NCBI RefSeq assembly: GCF_913064665.1
Contig: NZ_CAJYBT010000015.1
Location: forward strand, 1 to 64,000
Length of the DNA: 64,000 bases
Reading direction: 5' to 3'
Origin: an uncultured Thioclava sp.
GTDB lineage: Bacteria; Pseudomonadota; Alphaproteobacteria; Rhodobacterales; Rhodobacteraceae
Below the pieces are notes generated by a model that saw only the letters and a list, made by a program, of their open reading frames with translations, was not told where the DNA came from and ran no database searches. Shown here piece after piece: positions 43,930 through 53,495 of this stretch (positions are counted from its first letter, which is position 1; the number at the start of each line of letters is the position of its first letter). Made by a program: the position numbers and the translations under genes.

Positions 43930-44282
43930 TCCGGTTTCTTTGGCTCACCCTGGGGCTGATTTCGCTAGTGATCGGACTGATTGGCGCGATCGTTCCCCTT
44001 GTTCCGACCGTCCCACTCATGCTGCTCGCGGCGTTTTTCTTCGCGAAATCCTCGGAGCGCCTGCATAACTGGCTCATCACCCATCCCCGGTTCGGCACCG
44101 CGATTCAGGACTGGCAAGAGCACCGCGCGATCTCAAAACGCGCAAAGATCGCGGCTTCGATCTCTATCCTCATGGCTTTCGCGTTCTCGGTGATTATCAG
44201 CTTGCCGGTCAAGCTTTTGGCGATTCAAGCAGCAACGCTCATCGCTGTCTCAATCTTCATTTGGACACGACCAAATAGCTAA
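43926..44282 (+). CDS. YbaN-family (DUF454) inner-membrane protein
   Basis: This 118-residue protein has three hydrophobic segments, near residues 5-40 and 78-112, and the family motif GAIVPLVPTVPLMLLAAFFFAKSS near 20-43 with HNWLITHPRFGTAIQDW near 47-63. Function is unknown. The GTG start overlaps hemW by four bases. The stop (44280-44282) is directly next to the parB stop on the other strand, with no bases between. Confidence 0.9.
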   Translation: MIRFLWLTLGLISLVIGLIGAIVPLVPTVPLMLLAAFFFAKSSERLHNWLITHPRFGTAIQDWQEHRAISKRAKIAASISILMAFAFSVIISLPVKLLAIQAATLIAVSIFIWTRPNS

Positions 44283-45167
44283 TCAGCGCCCACTGCTCAG
44301 CAACTGGCACAAACGATCAAGGTCATCAAGATCGCTATAGCTGATCACCAGCTTGCCTGACCCCACATCATTGTGGTCGATATTGACCTTCATACCAATT
44401 GTAGCAGAGAGATCTCCCTCCAAAGCCCGGGTATCTGCATCTTTCTGGGGCTTCGGTCGCGGGGCCTTCGCCCCTTTTTCGGGTTTTTTCGCCAAACGCT
44501 CGACGTCGCGAACCGACAGCGACTTTGCAACCGCTTGGCGCGCCAATGCCACTGGGTCATCTGCCGTAATCATCGCGCGTGCGTGCCCTGCCGACAACTT
44601 ACCCTCTCGCAGCATGTCGCGGACCTCTTCAGGCAGCTGCAAAAGCCGCATCAGGTTTGCGATATGGCTTCGACTTTTCGACAGCGCTTCAGCCAGCTTT
44701 TCCTGCGTATGCCCAAAGCGATCCATCAATTGACGATAGGCTTGCGCCTCCTCAAGCGGATTGAGCTCTGCGCGTTGAATGTTTTCGATGATCGCAACTT
44801 CAAGCACTTCGGTGTCGTCGAAATTGCGAACAATCACTGGCAATTCGTGCAAGCGTGCCATCTGCGCCGCGCGCCAGCGCCGCTCACCCGCGACAATCTC
44901 AAAATGATCAGGTTTCTTGGGGTGTGGGCGCACGATCAGCGGCTGAATGACGCCTTTTTCTCGGATAGAGGCTGACAATTCCTCCAACGCGCCCGGCTCA
45001 AAGTCTCGCCGTGGCTGATCGGGATTGGGCTCCAGCCGCTCAATCGGAATATATTGCTCGGCGCGTCGCGGCGCATCCTCGGACACAGCCGGGTTCAGAT
45101 CGACATCCGCCATCAAGGCAGACAAACCCCGGCCCAATCCCCGACGCTCATTTCGCTTCTCGGCCAT
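44283..45167 (-). CDS. parB: Chromosome partitioning protein ParB
   Basis: ParB binds parS, slides as a CTP-dependent clamp, and segregates origins. The 294-residue product has the N-terminal RRGLGRGLSALMAD, the ParB/Srx CTP-binding motif VIQPLIVRPHPKKPDHFEIV near residues 74-93 and AGERRWRAAQMA near 94-105, the HTH region LAEALSKSRSHIANLMRLLQLP, and a C-terminal dimerisation domain with Lys-rich KPEKGAKAPRPKPQKD before it. Two parS sites are in the upstream genes. The parA gene lies three bases upstream. Confidence 0.97.
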   Translation of the reverse strand: MAEKRNERRGLGRGLSALMADVDLNPAVSEDAPRRAEQYIPIERLEPNPDQPRRDFEPGALEELSASIREKGVIQPLIVRPHPKKPDHFEIVAGERRWRAAQMARLHELPVIVRNFDDTEVLEVAIIENIQRAELNPLEEAQAYRQLMDRFGHTQEKLAEALSKSRSHIANLMRLLQLPEEVRDMLREGKLSAGHARAMITADDPVALARQAVAKSLSVRDVERLAKKPEKGAKAPRPKPQKDADTRALEGDLSATIGMKVNIDHNDVGSGKLVISYSDLDDLDRLCQLLSSGR

Positions 45168-45170
45168 GTC

Positions 45171-45986
45171 TCAACCCCCTCGTTTCGTCGCCTGATGGCG
45201 CGCAACCAATTCCTGACCCAGCGCACGATACGCCACTGCCCCGCGCGAACTGCTATCATAGCTTAGCACTGGCATAGCGTAAGAGGGCGCCTCGGATACG
45301 CGGACGTTTCGCGGGATCATCGTACGAAAAACCAGCTCACCCAGAGTGGCGCGCGCATCCGCCTCAACTTGTTGCGACAGATTGTTGCGCACATCATACA
45401 TTGTCAGCACAACACCCTCGATCCGAAGAAAGCGGTTGGCGCTTTGACGTATCTCACGGATCGTCAGCATCAGCTGGGAAAGGCCCTCTAGCGCAAAGAA
45501 TTCTGCCTGTAAGGGAACAAGAACGGAATGCGCCGCAACCATTGCATTCACCGTTAATAGGCTGAGCGAAGGTGGGCAATCAATCAAGATATAGGCGAAT
45601 TCAAAGGGATCTATGTCTGTATGTCGTAGGGCATCATGCAAAAGAAAGCTGCGCTTTTCCGTTGAAACGAGCTCCATATCGGCGGACGAAAGATCTGTCG
45701 TCGCGGGACAAAGAAAGAGGTTCTCAATATCTGTCTTGCGAATGACGGACGCAATCGGCGCATCTTCGAGCAGCAACTCATAGGTGCTCGCATCGCGATC
45801 ATCGGCCTCAACGCCCAGCCCGGTCGAGGCATTCCCCTGCGGGTCCAGATCGATCAGAAGCACCTTTTCACCAGCCTCAGCCAATGCGGCCGCCAGATTG
45901 ATTGCGGTGGTCGTTTTACCCACCCCTCCCTTCTGGTTTGCGATTGCAATTATTCGAGGATCGCTTGCGCGAATTGGATCAGACAC
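45171..45986 (-). CDS. parA: Chromosome partitioning ATPase ParA
   Basis: ParA is the DNA-binding ATPase that drives origin movement with ParB. The 271-residue product has the deviant Walker [22 protein letters not shown] near residues 12-32, switch [17 protein letters not shown] near 44-59, switch [18 protein letters not shown] near 127-142, and no N-terminal HTH, as in chromosomal (type Ib) ParA. It is eight bases into the 3' end of rsmG. Confidence 0.97.
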   Translation of the reverse strand: MSDPIRASDPRIIAIANQKGGVGKTTTAINLAAALAEAGEKVLLIDLDPQGNASTGLGVEADDRDASTYELLLEDAPIASVIRKTDIENLFLCPATTDLSSADMELVSTEKRSFLLHDALRHTDIDPFEFAYILIDCPPSLSLLTVNAMVAAHSVLVPLQAEFFALEGLSQLMLTIREIRQSANRFLRIEGVVLTMYDVRNNLSQQVEADARATLGELVFRTMIPRNVRVSEAPSYAMPVLSYDSSSRGAVAYRALGQELVARHQATKRGG

Positions 45987-46605
45987 GCTTTGCTCCGGTA
46001 ATTTTCAGAATGACGCCGTTAGGATCGGTCTGGCTCGACCAAGTCTCAAGATCAAAGGACCAGCTTTCCCGTGCGCTCGCAACCTCTTCTTCCCAGCGCG
46101 CCCCTTTTGGAAATAGCGCAACGCCCCCTTTTGCGAGGTGAAGCGCAGAAAATCCCAGCAATTTCGGGAGAGGCGCTAAGGCGCGTGCGCTCAGAACATC
46201 ACAGTCAAGCCCGCTCATTTCTTCGATTCTCTCGGCCTCGACGCGCGCAGAAAGCCCTAACTCGCGGATCGCTGTCATCAGAAACGCCGCTTTCCGGTGA
46301 TCCGATTCGACGAGGGTCACGGACAGATTTGGCCGCTTTTCCTCAGCCAATATTGCGATTATGAGCCCGGGAAACCCTGCGCCCGAGCCCAAATCCGCCC
46401 ATGACCGCCCCGTTTCCGATGCCAGAGCAAATATCTGCGCCGAATCGACAAAGTGGCGGCTCCAAATTTCCGATAGCGTTGTTGCGGAAACCAGATTGAT
46501 CGCCTTGTTCCATTTTACGAGCAGCGTTTCTAGCTTCTGCAGGCGCTCCAATGTTTCACGTGAAACATCGAATTTCGCTTGAAATTGCGCCGACGCGCCG
46601 CTCAT
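45979..46605 (-). CDS. rsmG: 16S rRNA (guanine527-N7)-methyltransferase
   Basis: RsmG (GidB) methylates G527 of 16S rRNA. The 208-residue enzyme has SAM motif [20 protein letters not shown] near residues 69-88, [20 protein letters not shown] near 99-118, and [21 protein letters not shown] perfect parS site is embedded in codons 13-18 (DVSRET). It overlaps mnmG by four bases and parA by eight. Confidence 0.95.
   Translation of the reverse strand: MSGASAQFQAKFDVSRETLERLQKLETLLVKWNKAINLVSATTLSEIWSRHFVDSAQIFALASETGRSWADLGSGAGFPGLIIAILAEEKRPNLSVTLVESDHRKAAFLMTAIRELGLSARVEAERIEEMSGLDCDVLSARALAPLPKLLGFSALHLAKGGVALFPKGARWEEEVASARESWSFDLETWSSQTDPNGVILKITGAKRV
46552..46567. promoter_or_regulatory. parS site 1
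   Basis: TGTTTCACGTGAAACA is a perfect 16 bp palindrome equal to the conserved ParB-binding sequence. It lies inside the rsmG coding start, about 5.3 kb from the origin. Confidence 0.95.
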
Positions 46606-48473
46606 GCAATTTTGTCCTTCTTTGTCTGACGGAGCTTTGCCAGCAACAGCGTCAACGCAGCGGGCGTCACCCCATCAACGCGCCCCGCTTGCCCAAGCGT
46701 TTGCGGGCGCGCTGCTTCAAGCTTTAGCTTGAGCTCATTCGAGAGGCCCGTAAGCCCGTCATAGTCGAAATCCGCTGGAATCGCCCAATTCTCATCACGC
46801 TTAATTGACGCGGCATCACGTTCTTGGCGCGCTGTATAATTAGCGTAAAGCGCATCCTTCGCAAGCTGATCGCAGATTTCCGGTGGGATGTCTGCCAAGC
46901 TTGGAAGAGCGTCTTGGAGCTGATCCATCGAAATGTCCGGGAACGATAATAGCTGCAGCGCACTACGTCGCGTCCCATCCTGAGTGACACGAAACCCCTT
47001 CGCCTGCGCCTCTGTTGGACTCAACGAGATCGCCTCCATCAGCAACCGCCCCGCCTCCAGCGCCTCAACCTTACGTTCAAACATCTCCTGCCGCCCCGCC
47101 CCGACGCAGCCAAGAGCGATCCCAAATGGGGTCAGCCGCTGATCGGCATTATCCGCGCGCAGCGAAAGACGGAACTCAGCGCGAGAGGTAAACATCCGAT
47201 AAGGCTCACTCACCCCACGCGTCACCAAGTCGTCGATCATCACGCCGATATAGCTATTTGTGCGGCTGAAATGTGCCGGCTCCTGATCGCGCACGGCTAG
47301 TGCGGCATTCAAGCCCGCAGCCAGCCCCTGCGCGGCGGCTTCCTCATATCCGGTTGTGCCGTTGATTTGTCCCGCAAGGTACAGCCCGGGAAGCTCACGC
47401 AACTGTAGTGTCAAATCAAGCGCGCGGGGATCGACGTAATCATATTCAATCGCATATCCCGGTTGCAGAATTCGCGCCTGCTCCAACCCATAAATTGAAT
47501 GAACATAGGCTTCCTGCACATCGCGCGGCAACGAGGTCGAGATCCCATTCGGGTATACTGTATCGTCTTCAAGCCCTTCTGGCTCAAGGAAAATTTGGTG
47601 CGACGTCTTATCTGCAAACCGCACGATCTTGTCTTCGATTGAGGGGCAATATCGCGGGCCAACACCTTCAATATGACCGCCATACATCGCCGATTTATCC
47701 AAGTTTTCCCGAATAATATCATGCGTTTGCTCGTTCGTATGGGTAATCCCACATGATATTTGCCGAACAAAAGGCCGTCGATTTTGAAACGAAAACATCG
47801 TTGGGTCATCATCGCCCGGCTGGCTTTCCAGACGGTCCCAGGCAATCGTTTTACCGTCGATCCGCGGCGGCGTTCCTGTCTTCAGCCGACCAAGCGGCAA
47901 GCCCAATGCCTTCAAACGCTCTGCCAATGCGCGCGACGGCTTATCGCCAATGCGCCCACCCGGCTGCCTTTGATCACCGATATGGATCACGCCGTTCAAA
48001 AAGGTGCCCGAGGTCAATATAGCGGCCGCGCCCCGAAGGACGGACCCATCCGCCAGAACGACTCCGGCCACACGACCACTCTCGATAACAAGGTCCACAA
48101 CCTCGCCTTCGATCACATCCAAATTTCTCTGCGCTGCCGTCAGTTCCGTGATTGCACGACGATAAAGCGTGCGGTCCGCTTGGGCACGTGGCCCCTGCAC
48201 CGCAGGCCCCTTACGTCGATTGAGCAGCCGAAACTGAATTCCCGCGCGATCTGCGGCTTGTCCCATGACTCCATCAAGCGCATCAATCTCGCGCACCAAA
48301 TGGCCTTTTCCAAGCCCGCCAATCGCCGGATTGCACGACATCACCCCAAGCGAATCCGCGCGCAAAGTCACCAGTGCCGTCACAGCACCGACGCGTGCCG
48401 CCGCATGCGCTGCCTCTGTGCCGGCATGCCCGCCACCAATAACAATGACATCGTAATGTTTCACGTGAAACAC
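46602..48473 (-). CDS. mnmG: tRNA U34 carboxymethylaminomethyl modification enzyme MnmG
   Basis: MnmG (GidA) works with MnmE to add the cmnm group to U34 of tRNAs. The 623-residue flavoprotein has the FAD motif [20 protein letters not shown] near residues 9-28, [21 protein letters not shown] near 46-66, [21 protein letters not shown] near 153-173, and [19 protein letters not shown] near 243-261. Its first six codons (MFHVKH) are formed by a parS site, a pattern known in other bacteria. Confidence 0.97.
   Translation of the reverse strand: MFHVKHYDVIVIGGGHAGTEAAHAAARVGAVTALVTLRADSLGVMSCNPAIGGLGKGHLVREIDALDGVMGQAADRAGIQFRLLNRRKGPAVQGPRAQADRTLYRRAITELTAAQRNLDVIEGEVVDLVIESGRVAGVVLADGSVLRGAAAILTSGTFLNGVIHIGDQRQPGGRIGDKPSRALAERLKALGLPLGRLKTGTPPRIDGKTIAWDRLESQPGDDDPTMFSFQNRRPFVRQISCGITHTNEQTHDIIRENLDKSAMYGGHIEGVGPRYCPSIEDKIVRFADKTSHQIFLEPEGLEDDTVYPNGISTSLPRDVQEAYVHSIYGLEQARILQPGYAIEYDYVDPRALDLTLQLRELPGLYLAGQINGTTGYEEAAAQGLAAGLNAALAVRDQEPAHFSRTNSYIGVMIDDLVTRGVSEPYRMFTSRAEFRLSLRADNADQRLTPFGIALGCVGAGRQEMFERKVEALEAGRLLMEAISLSPTEAQAKGFRVTQDGTRRSALQLLSFPDISMDQLQDALPSLADIPPEICDQLAKDALYANYTARQERDAASIKRDENWAIPADFDYDGLTGLSNELKLKLEAARPQTLGQAGRVDGVTPAALTLLLAKLRQTKKDKIA
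48457..48472. promoter_or_regulatory. parS site 2
   Basis: A second perfect TGTTTCACGTGAAACA palindrome covers the mnmG start codon region, about 3.3 kb from the origin. It is the same sequence as site 1, 1.9 kb away. Confidence 0.95.
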
Positions 48474-48475
48474 TC

Positions 48476-49759
48476 CTACTTTCCGATACAGAAACTGGAG
48501 AATATCTCATCCAGAAGATGCTCAACATCGACGCGGCCAAGCAAAGATTCCAAAGACCACACAGCTTGTCGCAGTGATTCCGCCGCCAACTCGCTTCGTT
48601 CAGACCCGCGCAATACCTCATCTCGCGCCGATTCCAAAGCCTCAAATGCCGCGCGGATCGCATGACGGTGACGTTCGCGCGTCATCACGCCTGCGCCTGC
48701 AGCACATTCAGACAGCCGCGAAGCAATTTCAGCAATCAAACGGTCCAGACCAAGCCCGGTTTTCCCCGACACCGCAAACCCCGCAGCGACTCCAAGATCT
48801 GCCTTGCCGTGGACGATGATATCATCGGGCTCAGGGGAAATCAGCGGCACCTCGCCACCGTCCAGCAGGAACACCCTTAAATCGGATTGACCAGCACGCT
48901 GCAAAGCCCGCTCGACGCCGATCGCTTCGATGGCATCCTCTGTTTCTCGCAATCCGGCGGTATCCAGCAATGTCACCGCCAAACCAGCGATATCCATCCG
49001 AAGCTCAATCACATCCCGAGTTGTGCCCGCAAACTCCGAGGTGATCGCCGCTTCTCGCCCGGCAAGAGCATTCAAAAGTGTGGATTTACCAGCGTTCGGG
49101 CGACCGACAATCGCGACTTCAAACCCCTCGCGCACCCGCTCGGCGGCATCGATTCGACGGAGTTCATCGCTCAATCCAGCACGAACCCGATCAATCAACG
49201 CTGTAACCTCGGGCGACACGTCAACTGGCACCTCTTCATCGGCGAAATCGATCGTCGCCTCGATCAAGGCCGCAGCGCGCACCAGATCGGCGCGCCACCC
49301 CTCGACGCAATCCCCTACCGCTCCAGACAGAACCTTTAACGCTTGCTTGCGTTGCGCTTCCGTCTCAGCCTCGATCAAATCCGATAGGCCCTCGACTTGC
49401 GATAGATCGAGCCGCTCATTTTCCAAGGCACGCCGGGTAAACTCGCCCGGCTCCGCCAAACGCAGACCTTCTTGCTGACCCAATGCACCCAAAACAGCAC
49501 TGACCGTGGCAACAGCCCCATGGATATGCAGCTCTGCCACATCCTCGCCGGTAAAACTTGCGCCGCTTGCAAAACACAGCACGAGTGCCTCATCCAGCTC
49601 CTCAGAACCCAGCCGCAATTTGCGCAAGCCTGCAACCCGCGGTGGCGGCAATGGGCCGGATAACGCAGTCGCAGCATCCCAAGCTTGCGGCCCCGAAATT
49701 CGGATCACCGCAACACCTGCCTTGCCACGCGCGGTCGCCAAAGCAAAGATCGTGTCCAT
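48476..49759 (-). CDS. mnmE: tRNA modification GTPase MnmE
   Basis: MnmE (TrmE) partners MnmG. The 427-residue protein has the formyl-THF binding N-terminal domain ([20 protein letters not shown]), the G domain with G1 [19 protein letters not shown] near residues 216-234, G3 [18 protein letters not shown] near 262-279, and the conserved C-terminal CIGK that supplies the catalytic Cys. It is two bases upstream of mnmG, between rho and mnmG. Confidence 0.97.
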   Translation of the reverse strand: MDTIFALATARGKAGVAVIRISGPQAWDAATALSGPLPPPRVAGLRKLRLGSEELDEALVLCFASGASFTGEDVAELHIHGAVATVSAVLGALGQQEGLRLAEPGEFTRRALENERLDLSQVEGLSDLIEAETEAQRKQALKVLSGAVGDCVEGWRADLVRAAALIEATIDFADEEVPVDVSPEVTALIDRVRAGLSDELRRIDAAERVREGFEVAIVGRPNAGKSTLLNALAGREAAITSEFAGTTRDVIELRMDIAGLAVTLLDTAGLRETEDAIEAIGVERALQRAGQSDLRVFLLDGGEVPLISPEPDDIIVHGKADLGVAAGFAVSGKTGLGLDRLIAEIASRLSECAAGAGVMTRERHRHAIRAAFEALESARDEVLRGSERSELAAESLRQAVWSLESLLGRVDVEHLLDEIFSSFCIGK

Positions 49760-49792
49760 CGTAACCCCCTGAGGGAAAACGATAAATCAGCG

Positions 49793-51064
49793 TCAGCCGT
49801 TCATCGAGTCAAAGAATTCGGAATTTGTTTTGGTTTGTTTGAGCTTGGAAATTAAGAACTCTACCGCGTCAGTCGTGCCCATCGGATTCAGGATGCGCCG
49901 CAGCAGATAGGTCTTTTGCAGATCTTTCTGATCAACCAACAGCTCTTCTTTCCGGGTGCCGGATTTCAAGATATCCATCGCCGGGAAGACGCGCTTGTCA
50001 GACACTTTGCGATCCAGAACGATTTCCGAGTTACCCGTGCCTTTGAATTCCTCAAAGATCACTTCGTCCATCCGCGAGCCGGTATCGATCAGGGCCGTCG
50101 CGATGATCGTCAACGAGCCGCCCTCTTCGATATTACGTGCGGCACCAAAGAAGCGTTTCGGGCGTTGCAAGGCGTTCGCATCCACACCACCGGTCAAGAC
50201 CTTACCCGAGCTTGGCACAACGGTGTTAAACGCGCGCCCCAGACGGGTAATCGAATCGAGCAGGATCACGACATCGCGCTTGTGTTCAACCAAACGCTTG
50301 GCCTTTTCGATCACCATCTCGGACACCGCAACGTGGCGTGTCGCCGGTTCATCAAAGGTCGAGGACACAACCTCTCCCTTCACCGACCGCTGCATGTCCG
50401 TCACCTCTTCAGGACGCTCATCGATCAGAAGCACGATCAAATAGCATTCCGGGTGATTGGTTTCGATCGAATTGGCGATATTTTGCAGCAGCACAGTCTT
50501 ACCCGTGCGCGGCGGCGCTACGATCAACGCACGTTGACCTTTGCCGATCGGCGCGACCAAATCGATGATACGGGCCGAACGGTCCTTGATCGTCGGATCT
50601 TCGATTTCCAGTTTGAAACGCTCATCAGGGTAAAGCGGCGTGAGGTTATCAAACGCCACCTTATGACGGGCTTTTTCCGGCTCTTCGAAGTTGATTTTCT
50701 CAACTGTGGTCAGTGCGAAGTAACGTTCGTTTTCGCCGGGCGCGCGGATCACACCTTCAACGGTGTCCCCCGTACGCAAGCTGTATTGGCGGATCATCTC
50801 GGGCGAGACATAAATGTCATCGGGACCCGGCAGATAGTTCGCCTCGGTCGAGCGCAGGAACCCGAACCCGTCTTGCAGAACTTCCAAAACACCGTCACCG
50901 CCGATATCCCAATCATCTTCGGCATGCTCTTTAAGAATCGAGAACATCATCTCGCCCTTGCGCATGGTCGAAGCGTTTTCGACATCCCATTCTTCCGCCA
51001 AAGCCAACAGCTCTTTCGGGCTTTTCGCTTTGAGATCAAAGAGATTGAGGCGGGTTTCGCTCAT
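49793..51064 (-). CDS. rho: Transcription termination factor Rho
   Basis: Rho is a hexameric helicase that ends transcription of untranslated RNA. The 423-residue product has the N-terminal [20 protein letters not shown], the RNA-binding cold-shock fold ([19 protein letters not shown] near residues 66-84), Walker [21 protein letters not shown] near 179-198, Walker [17 protein letters not shown] near 263-278 and the Q-loop/secondary site [21 protein letters not shown]. No long insertion is seen. The 136-base upstream region holds a small hairpin, CACGGG (51088-51093) with CCCGTG (51100-51105), possibly part of autoregulation. Confidence 0.98.
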   Translation of the reverse strand: MSETRLNLFDLKAKSPKELLALAEEWDVENASTMRKGEMMFSILKEHAEDDWDIGGDGVLEVLQDGFGFLRSTEANYLPGPDDIYVSPEMIRQYSLRTGDTVEGVIRAPGENERYFALTTVEKINFEEPEKARHKVAFDNLTPLYPDERFKLEIEDPTIKDRSARIIDLVAPIGKGQRALIVAPPRTGKTVLLQNIANSIETNHPECYLIVLLIDERPEEVTDMQRSVKGEVVSSTFDEPATRHVAVSEMVIEKAKRLVEHKRDVVILLDSITRLGRAFNTVVPSSGKVLTGGVDANALQRPKRFFGAARNIEEGGSLTIIATALIDTGSRMDEVIFEEFKGTGNSEIVLDRKVSDKRVFPAMDILKSGTRKEELLVDQKDLQKTYLLRRILNPMGTTDAVEFLISKLKQTKTNSEFFDSMNG

Positions 51065-51200
51065 ATGTCACCTGTCGTGCCAACCCACACGGGATGCAAC
51101 CCGTGCGGCGTCATATCATTATCTACAGAAAAACCAATCAGCCAGAACGGCCGGGGCTTATCTGCCAGATACGCCTCACGCCGTGCGAAGTCAATAAAAC

Positions 51201-51665
51201 TTAGAATTTCACGATCACCGACAGAACGATCACGATCATAAACACCGTCGGCACCTCGTTCATCATCCGATATTGCCGCCCGGTTTTAGCACTATTGCCA
51301 CTGGCAAGCGCTTTGCGCTCTTTGGCGCACCACATGTGAAACCATGTCATCCCCAGCACTGAAACCGCCTTGGTCCAGGGCCAGATGCTTGACCAATCCA
51401 CAATCCCCGGTGTGAAAACCAACATCAGACCAAACAGCCAGCTCGCGATCATCGACGGGTTCATGATCGCCTTGAGTAACAAGCGCTCTTGATGCTGAAA
51501 CAGCTTATCCATGTCAGAGCCATGCACCACGCCCTGCTTTTTAAGCCCCTCAACGTGATAGACATACAGCCTTGGCAAGTAAAACAGCCCAGCCATCCAA
51601 GTGATGATGGACATCACATGCAAAGCCTTGATCCACGGATACCAGTCGCTCAGGAAATTGGTCAT
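51201..51665 (-). CDS. hemJ: Protoporphyrinogen IX oxidase HemJ
   Basis: HemJ oxidises protoporphyrinogen IX to protoporphyrin IX in the inner membrane. The 154-residue protein has four predicted helices and the conserved features WIKALHVMSIITWMAGLFYLPRL at the N-terminus (His near residue 16), HGSDMDKLFQHQERLLLKAI near 48-67, and the last segment RMMNEVPTVFMIVIVLSVIV. It is the gene immediately left of the origin. HemJ and hemH together supply the last two steps of protohaem synthesis. Confidence 0.95.
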   Translation of the reverse strand: MTNFLSDWYPWIKALHVMSIITWMAGLFYLPRLYVYHVEGLKKQGVVHGSDMDKLFQHQERLLLKAIMNPSMIASWLFGLMLVFTPGIVDWSSIWPWTKAVSVLGMTWFHMWCAKERKALASGNSAKTGRQYRMMNEVPTVFMIVIVLSVIVKF

Positions 51666-51689
51666 GTCGCCTCCAGGTCACAGGCCTCT

Positions 51690-51719
51690 TCTTAATAAAT
51701 AAATATAGATATTGAAAAG
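51690..51719. other. AT-rich candidate DNA unwinding element
   Basis: The stretch is nearly all A and T and lies next to the hemJ start, at the left edge of the box cluster. A second, weaker AT-rich stretch lies at 51811-51872. Confidence 0.5.
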
Positions 51720-51747
51720 ATGATGATGATGTAGGCCCTGTGGACTA

Positions 51748-51756
51748 TGTGGATTA
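51748..51756 (-). promoter_or_regulatory. DnaA box, one mismatch
   Basis: TGTGGATTA on the plus strand, that is TAATCCACA on the minus strand, against the consensus TTATCCACA. Confidence 0.7.
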
Positions 51757-51772
51757 ACAGTTTGTTCAGGGC

Positions 51773-51781
51773 TTTTCCACA
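51773..51781 (+). promoter_or_regulatory. DnaA box, one mismatch
   Basis: TTTTCCACA, one change from TTATCCACA, 16 bases after the first box and in the opposite orientation. Confidence 0.7.
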
Positions 51782-51879
51782 GGAACGTGGATCGGGATAA
51801 GTGCTGGACTGACTTTTTTCGAGAAGACAATAACCTATTGATGATAAAAGACATTTAACGTGTTTTTGAGATCTATTCC

Positions 51880-51888
51880 TGTGGATAA
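51880..51888 (-). promoter_or_regulatory. DnaA box, perfect
   Basis: TGTGGATAA, the exact reverse complement of TTATCCACA, directly right of the second AT-rich stretch. Confidence 0.9.
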
Positions 51889-51949
51889 CTCTTGGGATGG
51901 ATTGTGGAACGCGGCGTTTTCACACATCCTCGCGATCCTGAGTTCCACA

Positions 51950-51958
51950 GGTGGATAA
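51950..51958 (-). promoter_or_regulatory. DnaA box, one mismatch
   Basis: GGTGGATAA, one change from TGTGGATAA. It abuts TTCCACA (51943-51949), giving a small inverted pair. Confidence 0.65.
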
Positions 51959-52051
51959 TCTGCGTGGATCGTCCGTGGAACACGACGAGATGGTGGAGAA
52001 CTTCGTCAAACCCAGTTATGCCCAATTCCATCCCTAGGGTTTCACATCGGG

Positions 52052-52060
52052 TTATCCACA
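52052..52060 (+). promoter_or_regulatory. DnaA box, perfect
   Basis: TTATCCACA lies five bases before the maf start codon at 52066, so DnaA binding here could also affect maf expression. Confidence 0.9.
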
Positions 52061-52065
52061 TAGTC

Positions 52066-52659
52066 ATGAACATCCTGCTTGCCTCTGCATCCGAGATCCG
52101 CGCGCAACTTTTACGCAATGCCGGGCTGATCGTTCAGGTCCTGCCCGCCCGCATCGACGAAGATGCGATCCGCCAAGGCCTTGAGGCTGAAGCGGCGCGT
52201 CCACGTGACGTTGCCGATCTGTTGGCAGAAATGAAAGCCGCCAAAATTTCGGCCAAAGCACCCGGTCAACTTGTACTGGGGGCGGATCAAGTGCTTGAGT
52301 TGAAGGGTGAAATCTTTACAAAGCCCGTAACTCCTGATGACGCCCGTGCCCAATTGCGCGCGCTTAGCGGTCAGACCCATAAATTGCTATCTGCGCTTGT
52401 CGCGATCCGCGATGGCGAACCGCTTTGGCGCCATGTCGCAGAGGTGCGCCTTACTATGCGCCCGCTTTCCGATGGCTTCATTGACGCCTATGTTGAACGC
52501 AACTGGGAGAGCATCCGTCACGCCGTTGGCTGCTATAAGCTTGAAGAAGAAGGCGTGCTGCTTTTCTCTCGCATCGAAGGCGACTATTTTGCGGTTCTGG
52601 GCCTGCCCCTGATTGAGTTTCTCAACTGGCTAAGCGCACGAGGAGAGCTGAGCACATGA
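52066..52659 (+). CDS. Maf-family nucleoside triphosphate pyrophosphatase
   Basis: Maf proteins hydrolyse non-canonical or modified NTPs. The 197-residue product has [18 protein letters not shown] near residues 4-21, [21 protein letters not shown] near 67-87 (metal-binding Asp), [16 protein letters not shown] near 98-113, and [18 protein letters not shown] near 146-163, where family members usually have GxAG. ATG 52066 follows a DnaA box. The stop overlaps aroE by four bases. It is the first gene of the right arm. Confidence 0.92.
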   Translation: MNILLASASEIRAQLLRNAGLIVQVLPARIDEDAIRQGLEAEAARPRDVADLLAEMKAAKISAKAPGQLVLGADQVLELKGEIFTKPVTPDDARAQLRALSGQTHKLLSALVAIRDGEPLWRHVAEVRLTMRPLSDGFIDAYVERNWESIRHAVGCYKLEEEGVLLFSRIEGDYFAVLGLPLIEFLNWLSARGELST

Positions 52660-53495
52660 GCGATCACCCCCGAATACCGATTGCCGGCGTTATCGGCTCG
52701 CCCATCGCGCATTCGCGCTCGCCGGCGCTGTTTCGCCATTGGTTTCAGCAATACGGCGTTGCGGGGCATTATGTGCCGCTCGATGTCGCAGCAGGTGATC
52801 TTGAAACGGTCCTGCGTACCTTGCCCAAAGCCGGTTTCGTTGGTGTGAACGTAACGATCCCGCATAAGATTCGTGCATTGGAAATCGCCGACGTGATTTC
52901 AGATCGAGCGGCGCTGATCGGGGCGGCCAACACTTTGATCTTTCGCTCTGATGGAAAGATTCATGCCGATAATACAGATGGTTACGGATTTATCGCCAAT
53001 CTCAAGCAATACGCGCCGGGCTGGACCGCTAACGCGGGTTCGGCGGCCGTCTTGGGTGCGGGCGGGGCTGCGCGGGCGATTGTTGCCTCGCTATTGGAAA
53101 CCGGGGCGCCTGAAATTCGCATCTCCAACCGCACCCGCGCACGCGCCGACGCGCTGCGCGCAGAGTTCGGCGCGCGCATTGTCGTTTATGACTGGGTGCA
53201 GGCAGGCAATATGATCGAAGGCGCAACGACGGTTGTGAACACCACCTCTCTGGGCATGACCGGAAAACAAGAGTTTCGTGTGCCCCTTGACGCGCTAAGC
53301 CCCGGAACGACGTGCTGCGATCTTGTCTATTCGCCGCTGCGCACGAAATTCCTGATCGCCGCCGAAGAGGCCGGATGCGTCGCCGTCGATGGCTTGGGCA
53401 TGTTGCTTCATCAGGCGGTCCCCGGCTTTGAGCGGTGGTTCGGCCAGCGCCCCGAGGTCACCGATTCCTTGCGCGATGCGGTTCTGAACGCATGA
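52656..53495 (+). CDS. aroE: Shikimate dehydrogenase
   Basis: AroE reduces 3-dehydroshikimate with NADPH in aromatic amino acid synthesis. The 279-residue enzyme has [21 protein letters not shown] near residues 9-29 (shikimate binding), [19 protein letters not shown] near 63-81 with the catalytic Lys, DNTDGYGF near 105, and NADP-binding [19 protein letters not shown] near 130-148. It overlaps maf (ATGA) and coaE by four bases. Confidence 0.96.
   Translation: MSDHPRIPIAGVIGSPIAHSRSPALFRHWFQQYGVAGHYVPLDVAAGDLETVLRTLPKAGFVGVNVTIPHKIRALEIADVISDRAALIGAANTLIFRSDGKIHADNTDGYGFIANLKQYAPGWTANAGSAAVLGAGGAARAIVASLLETGAPEIRISNRTRARADALRAEFGARIVVYDWVQAGNMIEGATTVVNTTSLGMTGKQEFRVPLDALSPGTTCCDLVYSPLRTKFLIAAEEAGCVAVDGLGMLLHQAVPGFERWFGQRPEVTDSLRDAVLNA

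Larger units (their letters stand above)
51666..52065. other. Predicted chromosomal origin of replication (oriC)
   Basis: This 400-base gene-free region between divergent hemJ and maf is richer in AT than its neighbours. It holds two perfect DnaA boxes (51880-51888, 52052-52060) and at least three with one mismatch (51748-51756, 51773-51781, 51950-51958). Two AT-rich stretches, 51690-51719 (TTAATAAATAAATATAGATA) and 51811-51872, are candidates for the unwinding element. Genes on both sides point away and the parAB/parS cluster is adjacent. A 58-codon upward extension of maf through this region was rejected because it would cover the boxes. Confidence 0.9.

Noticed and set aside
49916-51241. 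441-codon plus-strand frame antisense to rho
   Set aside because: It is a shadow of the rho gene and has no domain.
51892-52065. Upward extension of maf by 58 codons
   Set aside because: It would translate DnaA boxes in the origin and has no homology to the family; ATG 52066 gives the normal Maf N-terminus.
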